Below, piece by piece: positions 1-8,020 of a stretch of DNA of 64,000 nt. The stretch lies in assembly GCA_020635355.1 (NCBI GenBank), contig JACJZW010000007.1:1-64000 (forward strand), read 5' to 3'. The notes under the pieces are model-generated. The model made no database searches. It was not told the DNA's origin and saw nothing but the letters and a program-made list of their open reading frames with translations. Made by a program: the position numbers and the translations under genes. The stretch is from Flavobacteriales bacterium. GTDB lineage: Bacteria; Bacteroidota; Bacteroidia; NS11-12g; UBA9320. Positions within the stretch are counted from its first letter, which is position 1; every line of letters begins with the position of its first letter.

Positions 1-46
1 TCCTTTAGACTTGTATACCGATCTTAGTAATAAAAAAAGGTTGATA

Positions 47-178
47 GAAGTGAGGTAGGATGCACTAGGTAGCCCCTTCAGACTAATGCTCTATCGGGGA
101 TTAAGATCCTACTTCATTTCCATTGACAGAACTCGAATAGAAATTTGGGAAAGACCCATTATCAAGGAGTTGAGTCAA
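47..178 (+). ncRNA. Candidate IS110 bridge RNA (two stem-internal loop-stem modules)
   Basis: The leader folds on paper into two tandem modules. Module 1: a 15-bp stem pairing 47-61 with 106-120 (two G-T wobbles), an internal loop (62-72 and 100-105), a CCCC/GGGG apical stem (73-76 with 96-99) and a 19-base loop. Module 2: stems 123-127 with 174-178 and 130-134 with 167-171, an internal loop (135-145 and 159-166), and an apical TGGG/CCCA stem (146-149 with 155-158). IS110 elements are known to encode a bridge RNA in the region before the transposase, with target-binding and donor-binding internal loops, which is the layout seen here. Expression and true ends are inferred. ATAGAAAT in the second loop (137-144) recurs just after the transposase stop (1206-1213). 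Confidence 0.5.
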
Positions 179-213
179 ATCAATGGTTTCTACCAACCTT
201 CAAATTGTATGCT

Positions 214-1209
214 ATGCAAGTTACTTCAAAAACACAACAGTTTGTTGGTGTAGACATCAGTAAACTGACGCTGGACATCTGTATTCTCGACCCGGAAGAA
301 GGGAAGAGCCTGTTCCGGATCAAGAACACACCAAAAGCGATTAAATCCTTTCTAAAATCCTCATGCATTGAACCCAGTATCATTGCCATGGAGAACACCG
401 GGCGGTACAATCGCTATTTATTGGATGTATTGGGCCAGACGGATCATCAAGTGTACGTCATCTCCCCTCTGCACCTAAAGCGGAGTATGGGACTAACCCG
501 TGGCAAGGATGATCAGATTGATGCCTACCGGATCGCTCGCCACATTCAGTTGCATCATCATCTGGAGGATCGTTGGGTTGCCGAAGATGACCTTCTTCAG
601 GAATTAAAGTTTCTCTTAACGGAGCGCAATCAAATCCGGGAGAGTTTAAGCAAGATCCGGGTGCGTGTAACCGAACACAAGCTTCTGGATGTGGGCACAT
701 ACCTCAAGAAACTCAAAAGGCGCGACATCAGACGAATAGAGACACTGGAGGCAGATCTGAAAGAGGTTCAGCAGGAAATACATCAATTAATCATGGGTGA
801 TGATCAGATGAGAGAAGTATTTGAGTTTATTACCTCAGTTCCTGGAGTAGGCAAAGTTCTGGCGTGGAATCTGATTGCCCGAACGAACAACTTCAAGAAG
901 ATTAACAACCCGCGTAAACTAAGCTGTTATGCGGGACTGGCACCATTTGCGCACCAATCGGGAACATCGATCAGGGGCAAATCACGGGTGTCACCCTTTG
1001 CAGACAAACGACTAAAAATGCTCTTTCACATGGCGGCTATGGTGGCTGTGCGATGCGATCAGGAACTCCAACAATACTACGAACGCAAGGTAAAGGAGGG
1101 TAAGAGTAAGATGGCGGTACTCAATGCTGTGAGAAATAAAATCGCACATCGAATCTGTGCGGTGGTTAACAAGAAAAAAATGTACGAACCAATGTTGGTT
1201 TTATCATAG
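214..1209 (+). CDS. IS110-family transposase (bridge-RNA-guided recombinase)
   Basis: A 331-residue IS110-type recombinase. The RuvC-like N-terminal domain shows the DEDD set: D14 in VGVDISK, E60 in MENTGRY, and D100/D103 in GKDDQIDAYRIARH. A central helical region follows, then the C-terminal IS116/IS110/IS902 domain with SVPGVGKVLAWNLIA and APFAHQSGTSIRGK, where S249 is the likely catalytic serine. The family moves its DNA through a circular intermediate, guided by an element-encoded RNA. The ATG at 214 is chosen because family proteins begin a few residues before VGVDISK; the reading frame stays open upstream to a TTG at 145, but that stretch overlaps the proposed leader RNA. Length is normal for the family and no frameshift is seen, so the enzyme looks intact. 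Confidence 0.93.
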   Translation: MQVTSKTQQFVGVDISKLTLDICILDPEEGKSLFRIKNTPKAIKSFLKSSCIEPSIIAMENTGRYNRYLLDVLGQTDHQVYVISPLHLKRSMGLTRGKDDQIDAYRIARHIQLHHHLEDRWVAEDDLLQELKFLLTERNQIRESLSKIRVRVTEHKLLDVGTYLKKLKRRDIRRIETLEADLKEVQQEIHQLIMGDDQMREVFEFITSVPGVGKVLAWNLIARTNNFKKINNPRKLSCYAGLAPFAHQSGTSIRGKSRVSPFADKRLKMLFHMAAMVAVRCDQELQQYYERKVKEGKSKMAVLNAVRNKIAHRICAVVNKKKMYEPMLVLS

Positions 1210-1386
1210 AAATCCCCGGTCGTAAGATCGCCCATTGCAGGCACAACCATTGGAATAACCAGTCTCTTAAACGTTTGGCTCACCCAACGTTATGCTCAAC
1301 GTGAACACCATTGCTGCTGCAACGTATCTGATGTATGATGCCATTTCCTTTTCCTCCCAACTCACGCCCAAATCCCGAAACTCGAA

Positions 1387-2787
1387 TCACCCAGCCAAAC
1401 CTGCCAGGCGATAGTAGTATTCAGTCTCTGAAAGCTTAACCTTTACCGCCAGTTCAATGAATTTCAGCTGGGCGTTGATGACATTTTGTTCCCGAGAATT
1501 CACCAGAAACAAGGAACTCTCTCCCCCATTAAACTTTTGCTGTTCACCCAACATTAACGCTCGGTAGTTATTAACCAATTGCCGCGATTGTTGAACTTGA
1601 TCACGCGTCATCTGAACCGTATTATAGGATTTCAAGGCCTGCTGATGCAACTTTATACGGACTTGTTCCTGTTCCAACGCATTGATCTTTAACGCCGATT
1701 CATTTTCCCGAAGCTGCCCACGGGATGATCGTAGTAAAATCGGATATCGTACTGAAAGGCCCCATTTGTAATTCTGGGTACTCACCACCGGTGCAGAACC
1801 GGCCACGGGCTCAGTTAAAGCATTGTAACTCACATCCACTGTTGGCTTAAGCTGTTCCATGCCCAGTTTGCGCTCAATGTCCAGAACATCCCGTTTGTAG
1901 TTGTACCCTCTTAGAACCGGATGACCATCAATACCACTCCAAAGCATGGCCGTGTCCGGAAGAATCCTGTTACCGTTGGATAGTGAATATAGATTGGGCG
2001 GTAGAATGGAATCAGATAACTCCAACGGACGGTTATCGGCAAACCACAAAAAGGCATTCAACTCGATCTCTGCCTGCCTGATTAGGAGTGCCTGTTCACT
2101 CAATTGTAAGCGCCGATTTTGAACCTGTAGGAAGGATTCCAAGGTATCGATGGCTGGAATATCCCCCAACCGATAACTGTTCTTTACTGCAGAGAAACGT
2201 CGCTCGGTTAGCTGAACCGCTTCCAGATATACGTCGTACATATGACGGTGCATGACCCAGGTCCAATAAGCCGATAGGGCTTCATACATGGTTTGGTTAA
2301 TCAACACGTCGCGTTCGGCTTCACTGGATCGAACGTATACATCGGCTTTCTTCAGCTCCGCTCTGCGCTTATCCATCAACAAACCATTACCCAGTGTCCA
2401 GGTGGCACCGGCATAGATTAAGCCTCCTCCCGGTACTTTATTCTCCGGGTTGAGATAGGTGCCGGAATTCTGTTCAAATCCGGACTTAAGAGAAAGTCCA
2501 AACCAGGTTGGAATCTTTAACCCACCGTCCAACAGGTTGTAATAACTGGACGACTGATATTCTTTATCCGCATAACTCCCGTAAATCACAGGATCAAATG
2601 CCCCGCGCTTCTCCAATTTACCGGCCTCCGCCTGAACAGGTATCAACTGAGCCTTTCCTATTGCCGGGTGATACAGACGTACCAAATCCCGTACGGCATC
2701 CTCTGATAGTATAACCTTTTGTGCGGCAGCTCCGGATGCCGTTAAGCACAGAAGTAGAAGGATAAAACCGATTTGTTTCATGCTCAT
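1387..2787 (-). CDS. TolC-family outer membrane efflux protein
   Basis: A 466-residue outer membrane channel of the TolC/OEP family, the exit duct of a tripartite exporter. The N terminus is a clear signal peptide (hydrophobic run about residues 6-20, cut near SGAAAQ). The rest is rich in long amphipathic helices with alternating polar patterns (for example around residues 170-235 and 370-460), typical of the alpha-helical barrel, with shorter strand-like stretches (YGSYADKEYQ, VSYNALTEP) for the beta barrel. It is the last gene of the tetR-ABC-hlyD-tolC operon; its ATG overlaps the stop of the HlyD gene as ATGA, so the two are probably translationally coupled. A second possible start is Met3. 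Substrate unknown. Confidence 0.88.
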   Translation of the reverse strand: MSMKQIGFILLLLCLTASGAAAQKVILSEDAVRDLVRLYHPAIGKAQLIPVQAEAGKLEKRGAFDPVIYGSYADKEYQSSSYYNLLDGGLKIPTWFGLSLKSGFEQNSGTYLNPENKVPGGGLIYAGATWTLGNGLLMDKRRAELKKADVYVRSSEAERDVLINQTMYEALSAYWTWVMHRHMYDVYLEAVQLTERRFSAVKNSYRLGDIPAIDTLESFLQVQNRRLQLSEQALLIRQAEIELNAFLWFADNRPLELSDSILPPNLYSLSNGNRILPDTAMLWSGIDGHPVLRGYNYKRDVLDIERKLGMEQLKPTVDVSYNALTEPVAGSAPVVSTQNYKWGLSVRYPILLRSSRGQLRENESALKINALEQEQVRIKLHQQALKSYNTVQMTRDQVQQSRQLVNNYRALMLGEQQKFNGGESSLFLVNSREQNVINAQLKFIELAVKVKLSETEYYYRLAGLAG

Positions 2788-4142
2788 TTCGCTGCTGATT
2801 GTTTTCGATCCGACGCTTCGCCTGAATGATAGAAATCAGGTGGGAATCCGTTCAACTTACGCCAGAGTTCGTACCATATCGGCACATCCTTCAGCAATGC
2901 CATACCAACCGCCCCGGAGCCAACGCGAAGTTTATCGGGCCACGCTCTGGCTGATGTGTCCGGTGCCACCAGCACCCGGTATGTATTATTTGAACTGATA
3001 AAATTATCAATGGCTACCACCCGTCCGGTGTAGGTCCCATACGAAAGATCAGGCCACCCCGAAAAGGCAACAGACGGCCATCCATCGAACATAAACTGAA
3101 CCGGTTGATCCAGATTGACCAGTGGTAAGTCCATCGGTTTTACATACATGGCTACCGCCAAATCAAAGCGGGCCGGCATGATGGTGACCAAGGGTTCACC
3201 TTCTTTCACCGTTTCACCAATTCCTGTTTTTACAGCTTTGGTAATAAAACCATCCTGTGGAGCAGTAATCACATAATACCCGAGACGAACCGAATAATTC
3301 ATGTATTGATTTTGCATCTTGGTTACCACCGCCTCTGCGTCGTACATGGCCGACATAGCATTGTACTTGTCCGATTCAATCTTCGACAGCTTTTCAGCAT
3401 ACTCATTGCCCAGATTATTCAATTCCACCTCGGAATTGAGCAATTGATTTCGTGAGGCAAGTAATTTGGTTTCTGCTCCAATCATCTTGGCATAGGCTTC
3501 CTGCATCTTCATTCGTCGATTTTCCAAATCCGTGAGGGATTTCAAACCATCCTCCTGCAGCTTTTCCATCCGTTCAAACTGCTTTTTAGCGATCTCATGA
3601 TTCACGATAGATGCCTCATACTCCGTACTATCGGACTGTATTTTAAGATGGGCCTGCCGGATGTAATTTTCGGCCTGTGCCATTTTGAGATCACGCACCT
3701 TAAGCAGGGCCGTGATTTGCCGGTCCAGTGATTTGATTTTATCCATATAGGCTTCAACCGCCAACTCCTTTGACTCGATTTGATCCTGCGTACGCGACAG
3801 CAGTTGTGGGTCAAAGTATTCGTCCTTTATCTCCGAAATGGTGAGGATGGTGTCTCCTTTATTCACCCGATTCCCTTCCTGAACATACCACTGTTCAATT
3901 CTTCCTGCAATGATGGAGTTGATGGATTGTGGGCGTTGATCCGGTTGCAAGGCAATCACTTCCCCCTTGTTTCGGATATTCTGAGTCCAGGGTATAAACA
4001 TGATTACCATGAACACCAAAAAACTCAATCCGAACATTCGCGCAAGTACCTTTACAAACCGATGGGTCTTGAGCATGCCAAAGGATTGATAACGAGATCG
4101 ATCAACCTTTCCTTCTATTCTATTTTTACTGATGTTAAGCAT
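2784..4142 (-). CDS. HlyD-family membrane fusion (periplasmic adaptor) protein
   Basis: A 452-residue adaptor that would link the ABC exporter in the inner membrane to the TolC channel. It has a short cytoplasmic N terminus, one membrane segment (about residues 37-52), the first half of a lipoyl-like domain (GRIEQWYVQEGNRVNKGDT), a long coiled coil (about 115-285), the second lipoyl half (ITAPQDGFITKAVKTGIGET, then VKEGEPLVTIMP), and a beta-barrel domain near the C terminus. This order is typical of HlyD/EmrA adaptors. The gene starts 10 bases after the ABC gene stop and overlaps tolC by 4 bases. Confidence 0.87.
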   Translation of the reverse strand: MLNISKNRIEGKVDRSRYQSFGMLKTHRFVKVLARMFGLSFLVFMVIMFIPWTQNIRNKGEVIALQPDQRPQSINSIIAGRIEQWYVQEGNRVNKGDTILTISEIKDEYFDPQLLSRTQDQIESKELAVEAYMDKIKSLDRQITALLKVRDLKMAQAENYIRQAHLKIQSDSTEYEASIVNHEIAKKQFERMEKLQEDGLKSLTDLENRRMKMQEAYAKMIGAETKLLASRNQLLNSEVELNNLGNEYAEKLSKIESDKYNAMSAMYDAEAVVTKMQNQYMNYSVRLGYYVITAPQDGFITKAVKTGIGETVKEGEPLVTIMPARFDLAVAMYVKPMDLPLVNLDQPVQFMFDGWPSVAFSGWPDLSYGTYTGRVVAIDNFISSNNTYRVLVAPDTSARAWPDKLRVGSGAVGMALLKDVPIWYELWRKLNGFPPDFYHSGEASDRKQSAAK

Positions 4143-4152
4143 AGGATGAACG

Positions 4153-5805
4153 TTAAGATGTTTGTTCTACAATTTGTCCGTTCCGCAAGAGAACACATCG
4201 ATCAAAATCCTGATAGCCATTGTCATCCGAACAAATCACGATGGTGGTGGCGTCGTGTTTTTTCAGTACGTCCATCATTTTTCGCTGATCATCCGCCGGA
4301 AGTCCTCTCAACGGATTGTCGAGCAATAAGAGGTCTCTGGTTCCGGCCAAACTTCTTAGGAAGAGAATTTTTTGGCGGACACCGGATGGCAGGCCCTTTC
4401 CCCCCGGAAGAACGATGGTTTCATATCCCTCATTCAAAGATTCCAGGTAGTCCTGCAAACCAATTTCATTCACCAGTTGAACAATCTGTTGATGATCCAC
4501 TCCGGGTCTGTTCAGGGTGATATTTTCCATCATGGTCCCGTGAAAAAGTTCCTGGTGATCCAGGTTATCACCGATCCTGCTGAACAAGCGATTTACATCC
4601 CAATTTCGAATGGGTAAATCATTGTACACGATGGATCCTTTAAAGTCGTCATATAATCCGGCAAGAACCTTTAAGAGCATTGATTTTCCAGATCCAATAT
4701 CCCCTGCTATCACCACCTTCTCACCCGACTTGATATGTAGATTTATTTTATCCAATAACGGCACTTCCTGATCGGGGAAGGCATACCCTACGTCGCGAAG
4801 TTTCACCTCTAACGGTCCTTCCGGTGATTGCACGGAACTACCCTGATCATCCCGATCCAACGGAATATCCGTTACCAGTCCGATTTTTTCAATGGACGTG
4901 AGCACGTCATAGATGGTTTCCATACTCAATATGAGCTTTTCAACTGAGCCCAGTACCAGGATGATAATGATTTCAGACGCCACAAATTGGCCAATGTTCA
5001 TCTGTTGATCAATCACCAGCAAGCCTCCAATAAAAAGCAGACCTGTGGCGATGATGATCTTAAATCCCACCAGGTGGACGTATTGGATCACGAGCATCTT
5101 AAAATGAGCTTTTCGTGCCCCGAGATAGCCTGCCACCTTTTCATCGGTTTTGTCCAACGCCAATGTAGAATCTCCGGCTCGTTTGAACGTGGAGAGCGAC
5201 CGTGCCAGTTCCTCCAACCAATGAGCCACTTCGTATTTGTAAGAGGATTCCTTGAGACTGGTTCGAAGTCCTCTTCGGGCGGTAAACCGGAAAATCAACA
5301 AAATGATGAGCAACAGCGTCAGGCTGAACAGGATGAACACCGGGTGGTAAAGTGAAAGCAGTATCAACCCGAAAATCACTTGCAGTGAAGCCGTTGAAAA
5401 GTCCACTAGAATCTTTGACAATCCCTTCTGAACGGAAAGGGTATCGAAGAACCGATTAACTAGTTCCGGGATGTGATACCGATCGGTTACGGATAATTTA
5501 AGCTTTGGAATTCGGTAGGCAAATTCAAAAGCGGATCGGGTAAAGATGCGTCGTTGCAAACTCTCGGTCACACTTAGTTGCATGATCTGCATCAAGCCGG
5601 TGAGCCCAACCCCCACAATCACAAAGAGGACCAGAACAATCCAGGAGGTGGATACCTGACCACCGGAGATTAAATTGATGATGGCCTGAATTCCCAGCGG
5701 TAGTGATAGCGATATCAACCCATTAAACAGTGCATAGGTGTAAAGAGTGAGAATTTCCTGCTTATCTACTCTCAGGAGATTAAAAAATCGTTGGACGGTG
5801 TTCAT
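4153..5805 (-). CDS. ABC exporter (fused membrane and ATPase domains) with degenerate ATPase motifs
   Basis: A 550-residue half-transporter: six-helix membrane domain (about 20-305) and ATP-binding domain (about 330-550). It lacks an N-terminal C39 peptidase domain. Walker A is intact (GDIGSGKS, 368-375) and Walker B is DLLLLD (491-496), but the next residue is N497 where catalytic Glu is usual, the signature is LPSGVRQ (472-478) instead of LSGGQ, and the H-loop reads ICSDD (525-528 region) with no histidine. ATP binding is therefore plausible but hydrolysis looks impaired; such changes may be a property of a Bacteroidota subfamily of TolC-coupled exporters. It lies between the TetR regulator (3-base gap) and hlyD, so it is the motor or gate of this export system. 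Substrate unknown. Confidence 0.85.
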   Translation of the reverse strand: MNTVQRFFNLLRVDKQEILTLYTYALFNGLISLSLPLGIQAIINLISGGQVSTSWIVLVLFVIVGVGLTGLMQIMQLSVTESLQRRIFTRSAFEFAYRIPKLKLSVTDRYHIPELVNRFFDTLSVQKGLSKILVDFSTASLQVIFGLILLSLYHPVFILFSLTLLLIILLIFRFTARRGLRTSLKESSYKYEVAHWLEELARSLSTFKRAGDSTLALDKTDEKVAGYLGARKAHFKMLVIQYVHLVGFKIIIATGLLFIGGLLVIDQQMNIGQFVASEIIIILVLGSVEKLILSMETIYDVLTSIEKIGLVTDIPLDRDDQGSSVQSPEGPLEVKLRDVGYAFPDQEVPLLDKINLHIKSGEKVVIAGDIGSGKSMLLKVLAGLYDDFKGSIVYNDLPIRNWDVNRLFSRIGDNLDHQELFHGTMMENITLNRPGVDHQQIVQLVNEIGLQDYLESLNEGYETIVLPGGKGLPSGVRQKILFLRSLAGTRDLLLLDNPLRGLPADDQRKMMDVLKKHDATTIVICSDDNGYQDFDRCVLLRNGQIVEQTS

Positions 5806-5808
5806 GTA

Positions 5809-6486
5809 CTAAGGTTTAGTGGTATTTAGAACAAGGGATAGATAAAAGGAACGAAGGCCGGAAATCCCCTCAGGTGTGTCGGTTAAAGCCGGAAGATGAC
5901 CGGCAAAATGAAGTTGGTGATGAAAACCCTCAATAACAGTCGAAATCAACGCATGGGCATAGTTGAATTTGGGATTGATAGCTGTTACCAAATCCGCCAA
6001 TCGCCCCACCAGTTTTTTATAACCGGCATAGTAACCAACCCGATTGGATTCATCCACTTCCTTGGTGAGATAGGCCTTGGCCGATTCGGAAACCACAACA
6101 TCGCGCAAAATACTCAGCGACAGAAAGTTGATCATCTCATCATCCTCAATACTATCCATAACGGCACTGAGTGCATTGAGAAGCCGATCTTCATCCGTGG
6201 AAAGATTGGACATGGCAAACACAACCTTGTACTCTAAATACCCCCAGTACCAGGACATAAGATAAATCAGAATCTTATGCTTGTTTTCAAAATAGCGATA
6301 GACCGAACTCTCCGTAGTACCAATCTTTTTAGCCAGTTTACCTATGGTGAAGGCTTCCAGGCCCTGATCATTGATCATCTGTAGAGATTCACAGACAATA
6401 CGAATTCCAAGATCCGAAGTGGTTGGATCCTTCACGTAGATATTCCGATTGATGTCTATGTGCAGGTTATCAAATAACTGATGCAT
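5809..6486 (-). CDS. TetR/AcrR-family transcriptional regulator of the export operon
   Basis: A 225-residue regulator with an N-terminal TetR helix-turn-helix: IRIVCESLQMINDQGLEAFT leads into IGKLAKKIGTTESSVYRYF, the recognition helix, followed by ENKHKILIYLMSWYW. The C-terminal ligand domain is all-helical and not recognisable further. It is the first gene of the tetR-ABC-hlyD-tolC operon and probably represses its own operon. The start is placed at the ATG at 6486; the frame is open further upstream, but that extension would begin inside the promoter box at 6553-6560 and encodes an atypical hydrophobic leader. Confidence 0.85.
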   Translation of the reverse strand: MHQLFDNLHIDINRNIYVKDPTTSDLGIRIVCESLQMINDQGLEAFTIGKLAKKIGTTESSVYRYFENKHKILIYLMSWYWGYLEYKVVFAMSNLSTDEDRLLNALSAVMDSIEDDEMINFLSLSILRDVVVSESAKAYLTKEVDESNRVGYYAGYKKLVGRLADLVTAINPKFNYAHALISTVIEGFHHQLHFAGHLPALTDTPEGISGLRSFYLSLVLNTTKP

Positions 6487-6526
6487 GTTGTTGTAACACG
6501 TTTTGATTAAGAATGATTGACATACT

Positions 6527-6545
6527 ATGTAATAGAAATGTAATA
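6527..6545 (-). promoter_or_regulatory. Direct repeat in tetR leader, candidate operator
   Basis: Two perfect copies of ATGTAATA (6527-6534 and 6538-6545, plus-strand reading) lie 11 bases apart, one helical turn, at the expected transcription start of the tetR operon. A repeat of this spacing on one face of the helix is what a repressor site could look like, though TetR operators are more often palindromic. Function is inferred from position only. Confidence 0.35.
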
Positions 6546-6552
6546 CAAACAA

Positions 6553-6581
6553 CAAAGATAGTATTACTACTAATGATCAAA
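6553..6581 (-). promoter_or_regulatory. Bacteroidota-type promoter of the tetR export operon
   Basis: On the minus strand TATCTTTG (plus 6553-6560) matches the TAnnTTTG -7 box, and a TTTG lies 17 bases upstream (plus 6578-6581) as the -33 box. The predicted start would leave a leader of about 60 bases before the ATG at 6486. Confidence 0.55.
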
Positions 6582-6588
6582 ACGGGAC

Positions 6589-6616
6589 AAAAAAAATGGG
6601 GACACCAGGTCCCCAT
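6589..6616 (-). terminator. Rho-independent terminator after actF
   Basis: An 8-bp perfect stem (ATGGGGAC at 6596-6603 with GTCCCCAT at 6609-6616, 5-base loop) is followed on the minus strand by a run of eight T (plus A-run 6589-6596). It lies 23 bases after the actF stop and closes the alternative complex III operon. Confidence 0.88.
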
Positions 6617-6638
6617 TTCAATTTCATGTTGATCACTC

Positions 6639-8000
6639 TTACACGCCTACGTCGTGGTTTACAGATTCCAGGAGGTAAGGGTGGTTAACTGGGTACAAAT
6701 TCTTCTTAGATAATGCATGAAGCACCCAGTAGATAAAGAATCCGGCAAAGGCCATGGTCATCCCAATTTCGAGCATTCCAAAACCAGAAGCGTCTTTCAC
6801 GGTTCCCGGCATAATCATCAGATACAGATCCAACCAGTGACCACACAGGATGATAGCTCCGGCAATCAACATCACTTTTGGATTTCGCTTGGCGTTACGC
6901 ATCATCAGAATGAGGAATGGCAAGAAGAAACACATGATGATATTGGTTCTGAACAACGGTTTGAAGTGAGGAGTGGTTCGTTGAACGAAGTAGATGGATT
7001 CCTCAGGAATGTTTGCGTACCAGATCAACAGGAACTGAGCAACCCAGATATAGGCCCAGAAGATACTGAATGCAAACATGAATTTTCCAACATCATGAAT
7101 CACCTCGTCTGATACCATCTCCATATATCCTTTTGACTTCAGCCAAAGGGTAAAGAAACCAATCACTGTAAGTGTGGTAACAAAGGCAATGGCAAAGTTG
7201 TAAACGGAGTAGATGGTTGAATACCAGTGAGGATCAAGGCTCATCATAACCAACCAGCTCAAAATGGAGAAGCTGAATGCGAAGAATACCAGGAACCCGG
7301 CAGAGTAACCCACACTCTTTTTATGAAAGGTAAGTCCTCCTTCGGCATCTTCTTTATTCGAAAAACGCACCAGAATGAATCGGAATAACCACCATACTGC
7401 AATGATAATGGGTACACCATATAAGAACCATCCCTTGTTCAGGAACCAGGTTTTGCTCTCAAGGATTTTATCGAATCCGGCATCGCCTTCTTGTAAACCA
7501 AGACCCACATATTCTATCCAGTGATAGAGATGATCACGCCCAACATATAAGACTATTGCAATCGTAATAAGTCCGATCGGCAAGTAAGACGACATAGCTT
7601 CCATAATGCGTTTGAGCAAGGTGGCCCAACCGGCATTTGCCGCATAGTTCACCGCCATGAAGAACAAGGCTCCAACTGCAAACAAAAGAAAGTAGTAAGA
7701 ATTCAACAGGAAGTTGGCCCAGATTCGAACCGAACCGGTTGAGTGTTCAGCATGATGTTCTTCGGCATGTGTTTCTGCCCCGGCATCGCTGTGGGTAGCC
7801 CCTTCTCCGTGATCTTGCCCGGTGTTAACCACCATGGCCGTCTCGTTATGACCGGCTTCTGAATCGGTAGAATTCACCTGATTCATACCCAGAAAAGTGA
7901 GTAACAAACCAAGAATGAAGACGCCTCCCACGATCATTCTAGACCGCTTGGTGAAGACGAACTTTTCGTTTTTTACTTCCGTTATATAATGGTGTCCCAT
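6639..8000 (-). CDS. actF: Alternative complex III membrane subunit ActF
   Basis: A 453-residue polytopic membrane protein, the last gene of the alternative complex III operon, which encodes a quinol:electron-acceptor oxidoreductase that replaces cytochrome bc1. About ten membrane helices are visible, beginning with one at residues 22-40, followed by a His/Glu-rich soluble loop (about 50-90, HAEEHHAEHSTG) and then the rest. ActF is a shortened NrfD relative of ActC. In the known complex the two membrane subunits sit side by side and carry the quinol site between soluble and membrane parts. It starts 20 bases after actE, and a strong terminator follows, so no cytochrome oxidase genes are co-transcribed. 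Confidence 0.88.
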   Translation of the reverse strand: MGHHYITEVKNEKFVFTKRSRMIVGGVFILGLLLTFLGMNQVNSTDSEAGHNETAMVVNTGQDHGEGATHSDAGAETHAEEHHAEHSTGSVRIWANFLLNSYYFLLFAVGALFFMAVNYAANAGWATLLKRIMEAMSSYLPIGLITIAIVLYVGRDHLYHWIEYVGLGLQEGDAGFDKILESKTWFLNKGWFLYGVPIIIAVWWLFRFILVRFSNKEDAEGGLTFHKKSVGYSAGFLVFFAFSFSILSWLVMMSLDPHWYSTIYSVYNFAIAFVTTLTVIGFFTLWLKSKGYMEMVSDEVIHDVGKFMFAFSIFWAYIWVAQFLLIWYANIPEESIYFVQRTTPHFKPLFRTNIIMCFFLPFLILMMRNAKRNPKVMLIAGAIILCGHWLDLYLMIMPGTVKDASGFGMLEIGMTMAFAGFFIYWVLHALSKKNLYPVNHPYLLESVNHDVGV

Positions 8001-8020
8001 TGGTTGGTCTTTATCCGTTT

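Larger units (their letters stand above)
1..1209 (+). mobile_element. IS110-family insertion sequence (ends not resolved)
   Basis: This is an insertion sequence of the IS110 family, made of a structured non-coding leader (about positions 40-213) and one transposase gene. IS110 elements lack terminal inverted repeats and usually make no obvious target duplication, so the exact ends cannot be read here; the left end may lie before the window and the right end is probably within about 100 bases after the transposase stop. The element sits beyond the 3' end of the tolC-type gene and does not interrupt any recognisable gene. The stretch 1210-1386 between transposase and tolC holds no gene that I can recognise. 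Confidence 0.75.

Noticed and set aside
130..1387. AACTCGAAT at 130-138 and again at 1379-1387 as ends or target repeats of the insertion sequence.
   Set aside because: IS110 elements do not make such duplications, the first copy lies inside the proposed leader RNA, and a 9-base match over this distance can occur by chance.
3780..4520. A 246-codon plus-strand open frame opposite the ABC/HlyD genes.
   Set aside because: It runs antisense to two well-supported genes, has no recognisable motif and shows frame-shadow composition.
1387..6486. Type I secretion of a neighbouring toxin.
   Set aside because: The ABC protein has no C39 peptidase domain and no RTX or double-glycine cargo gene is visible nearby.
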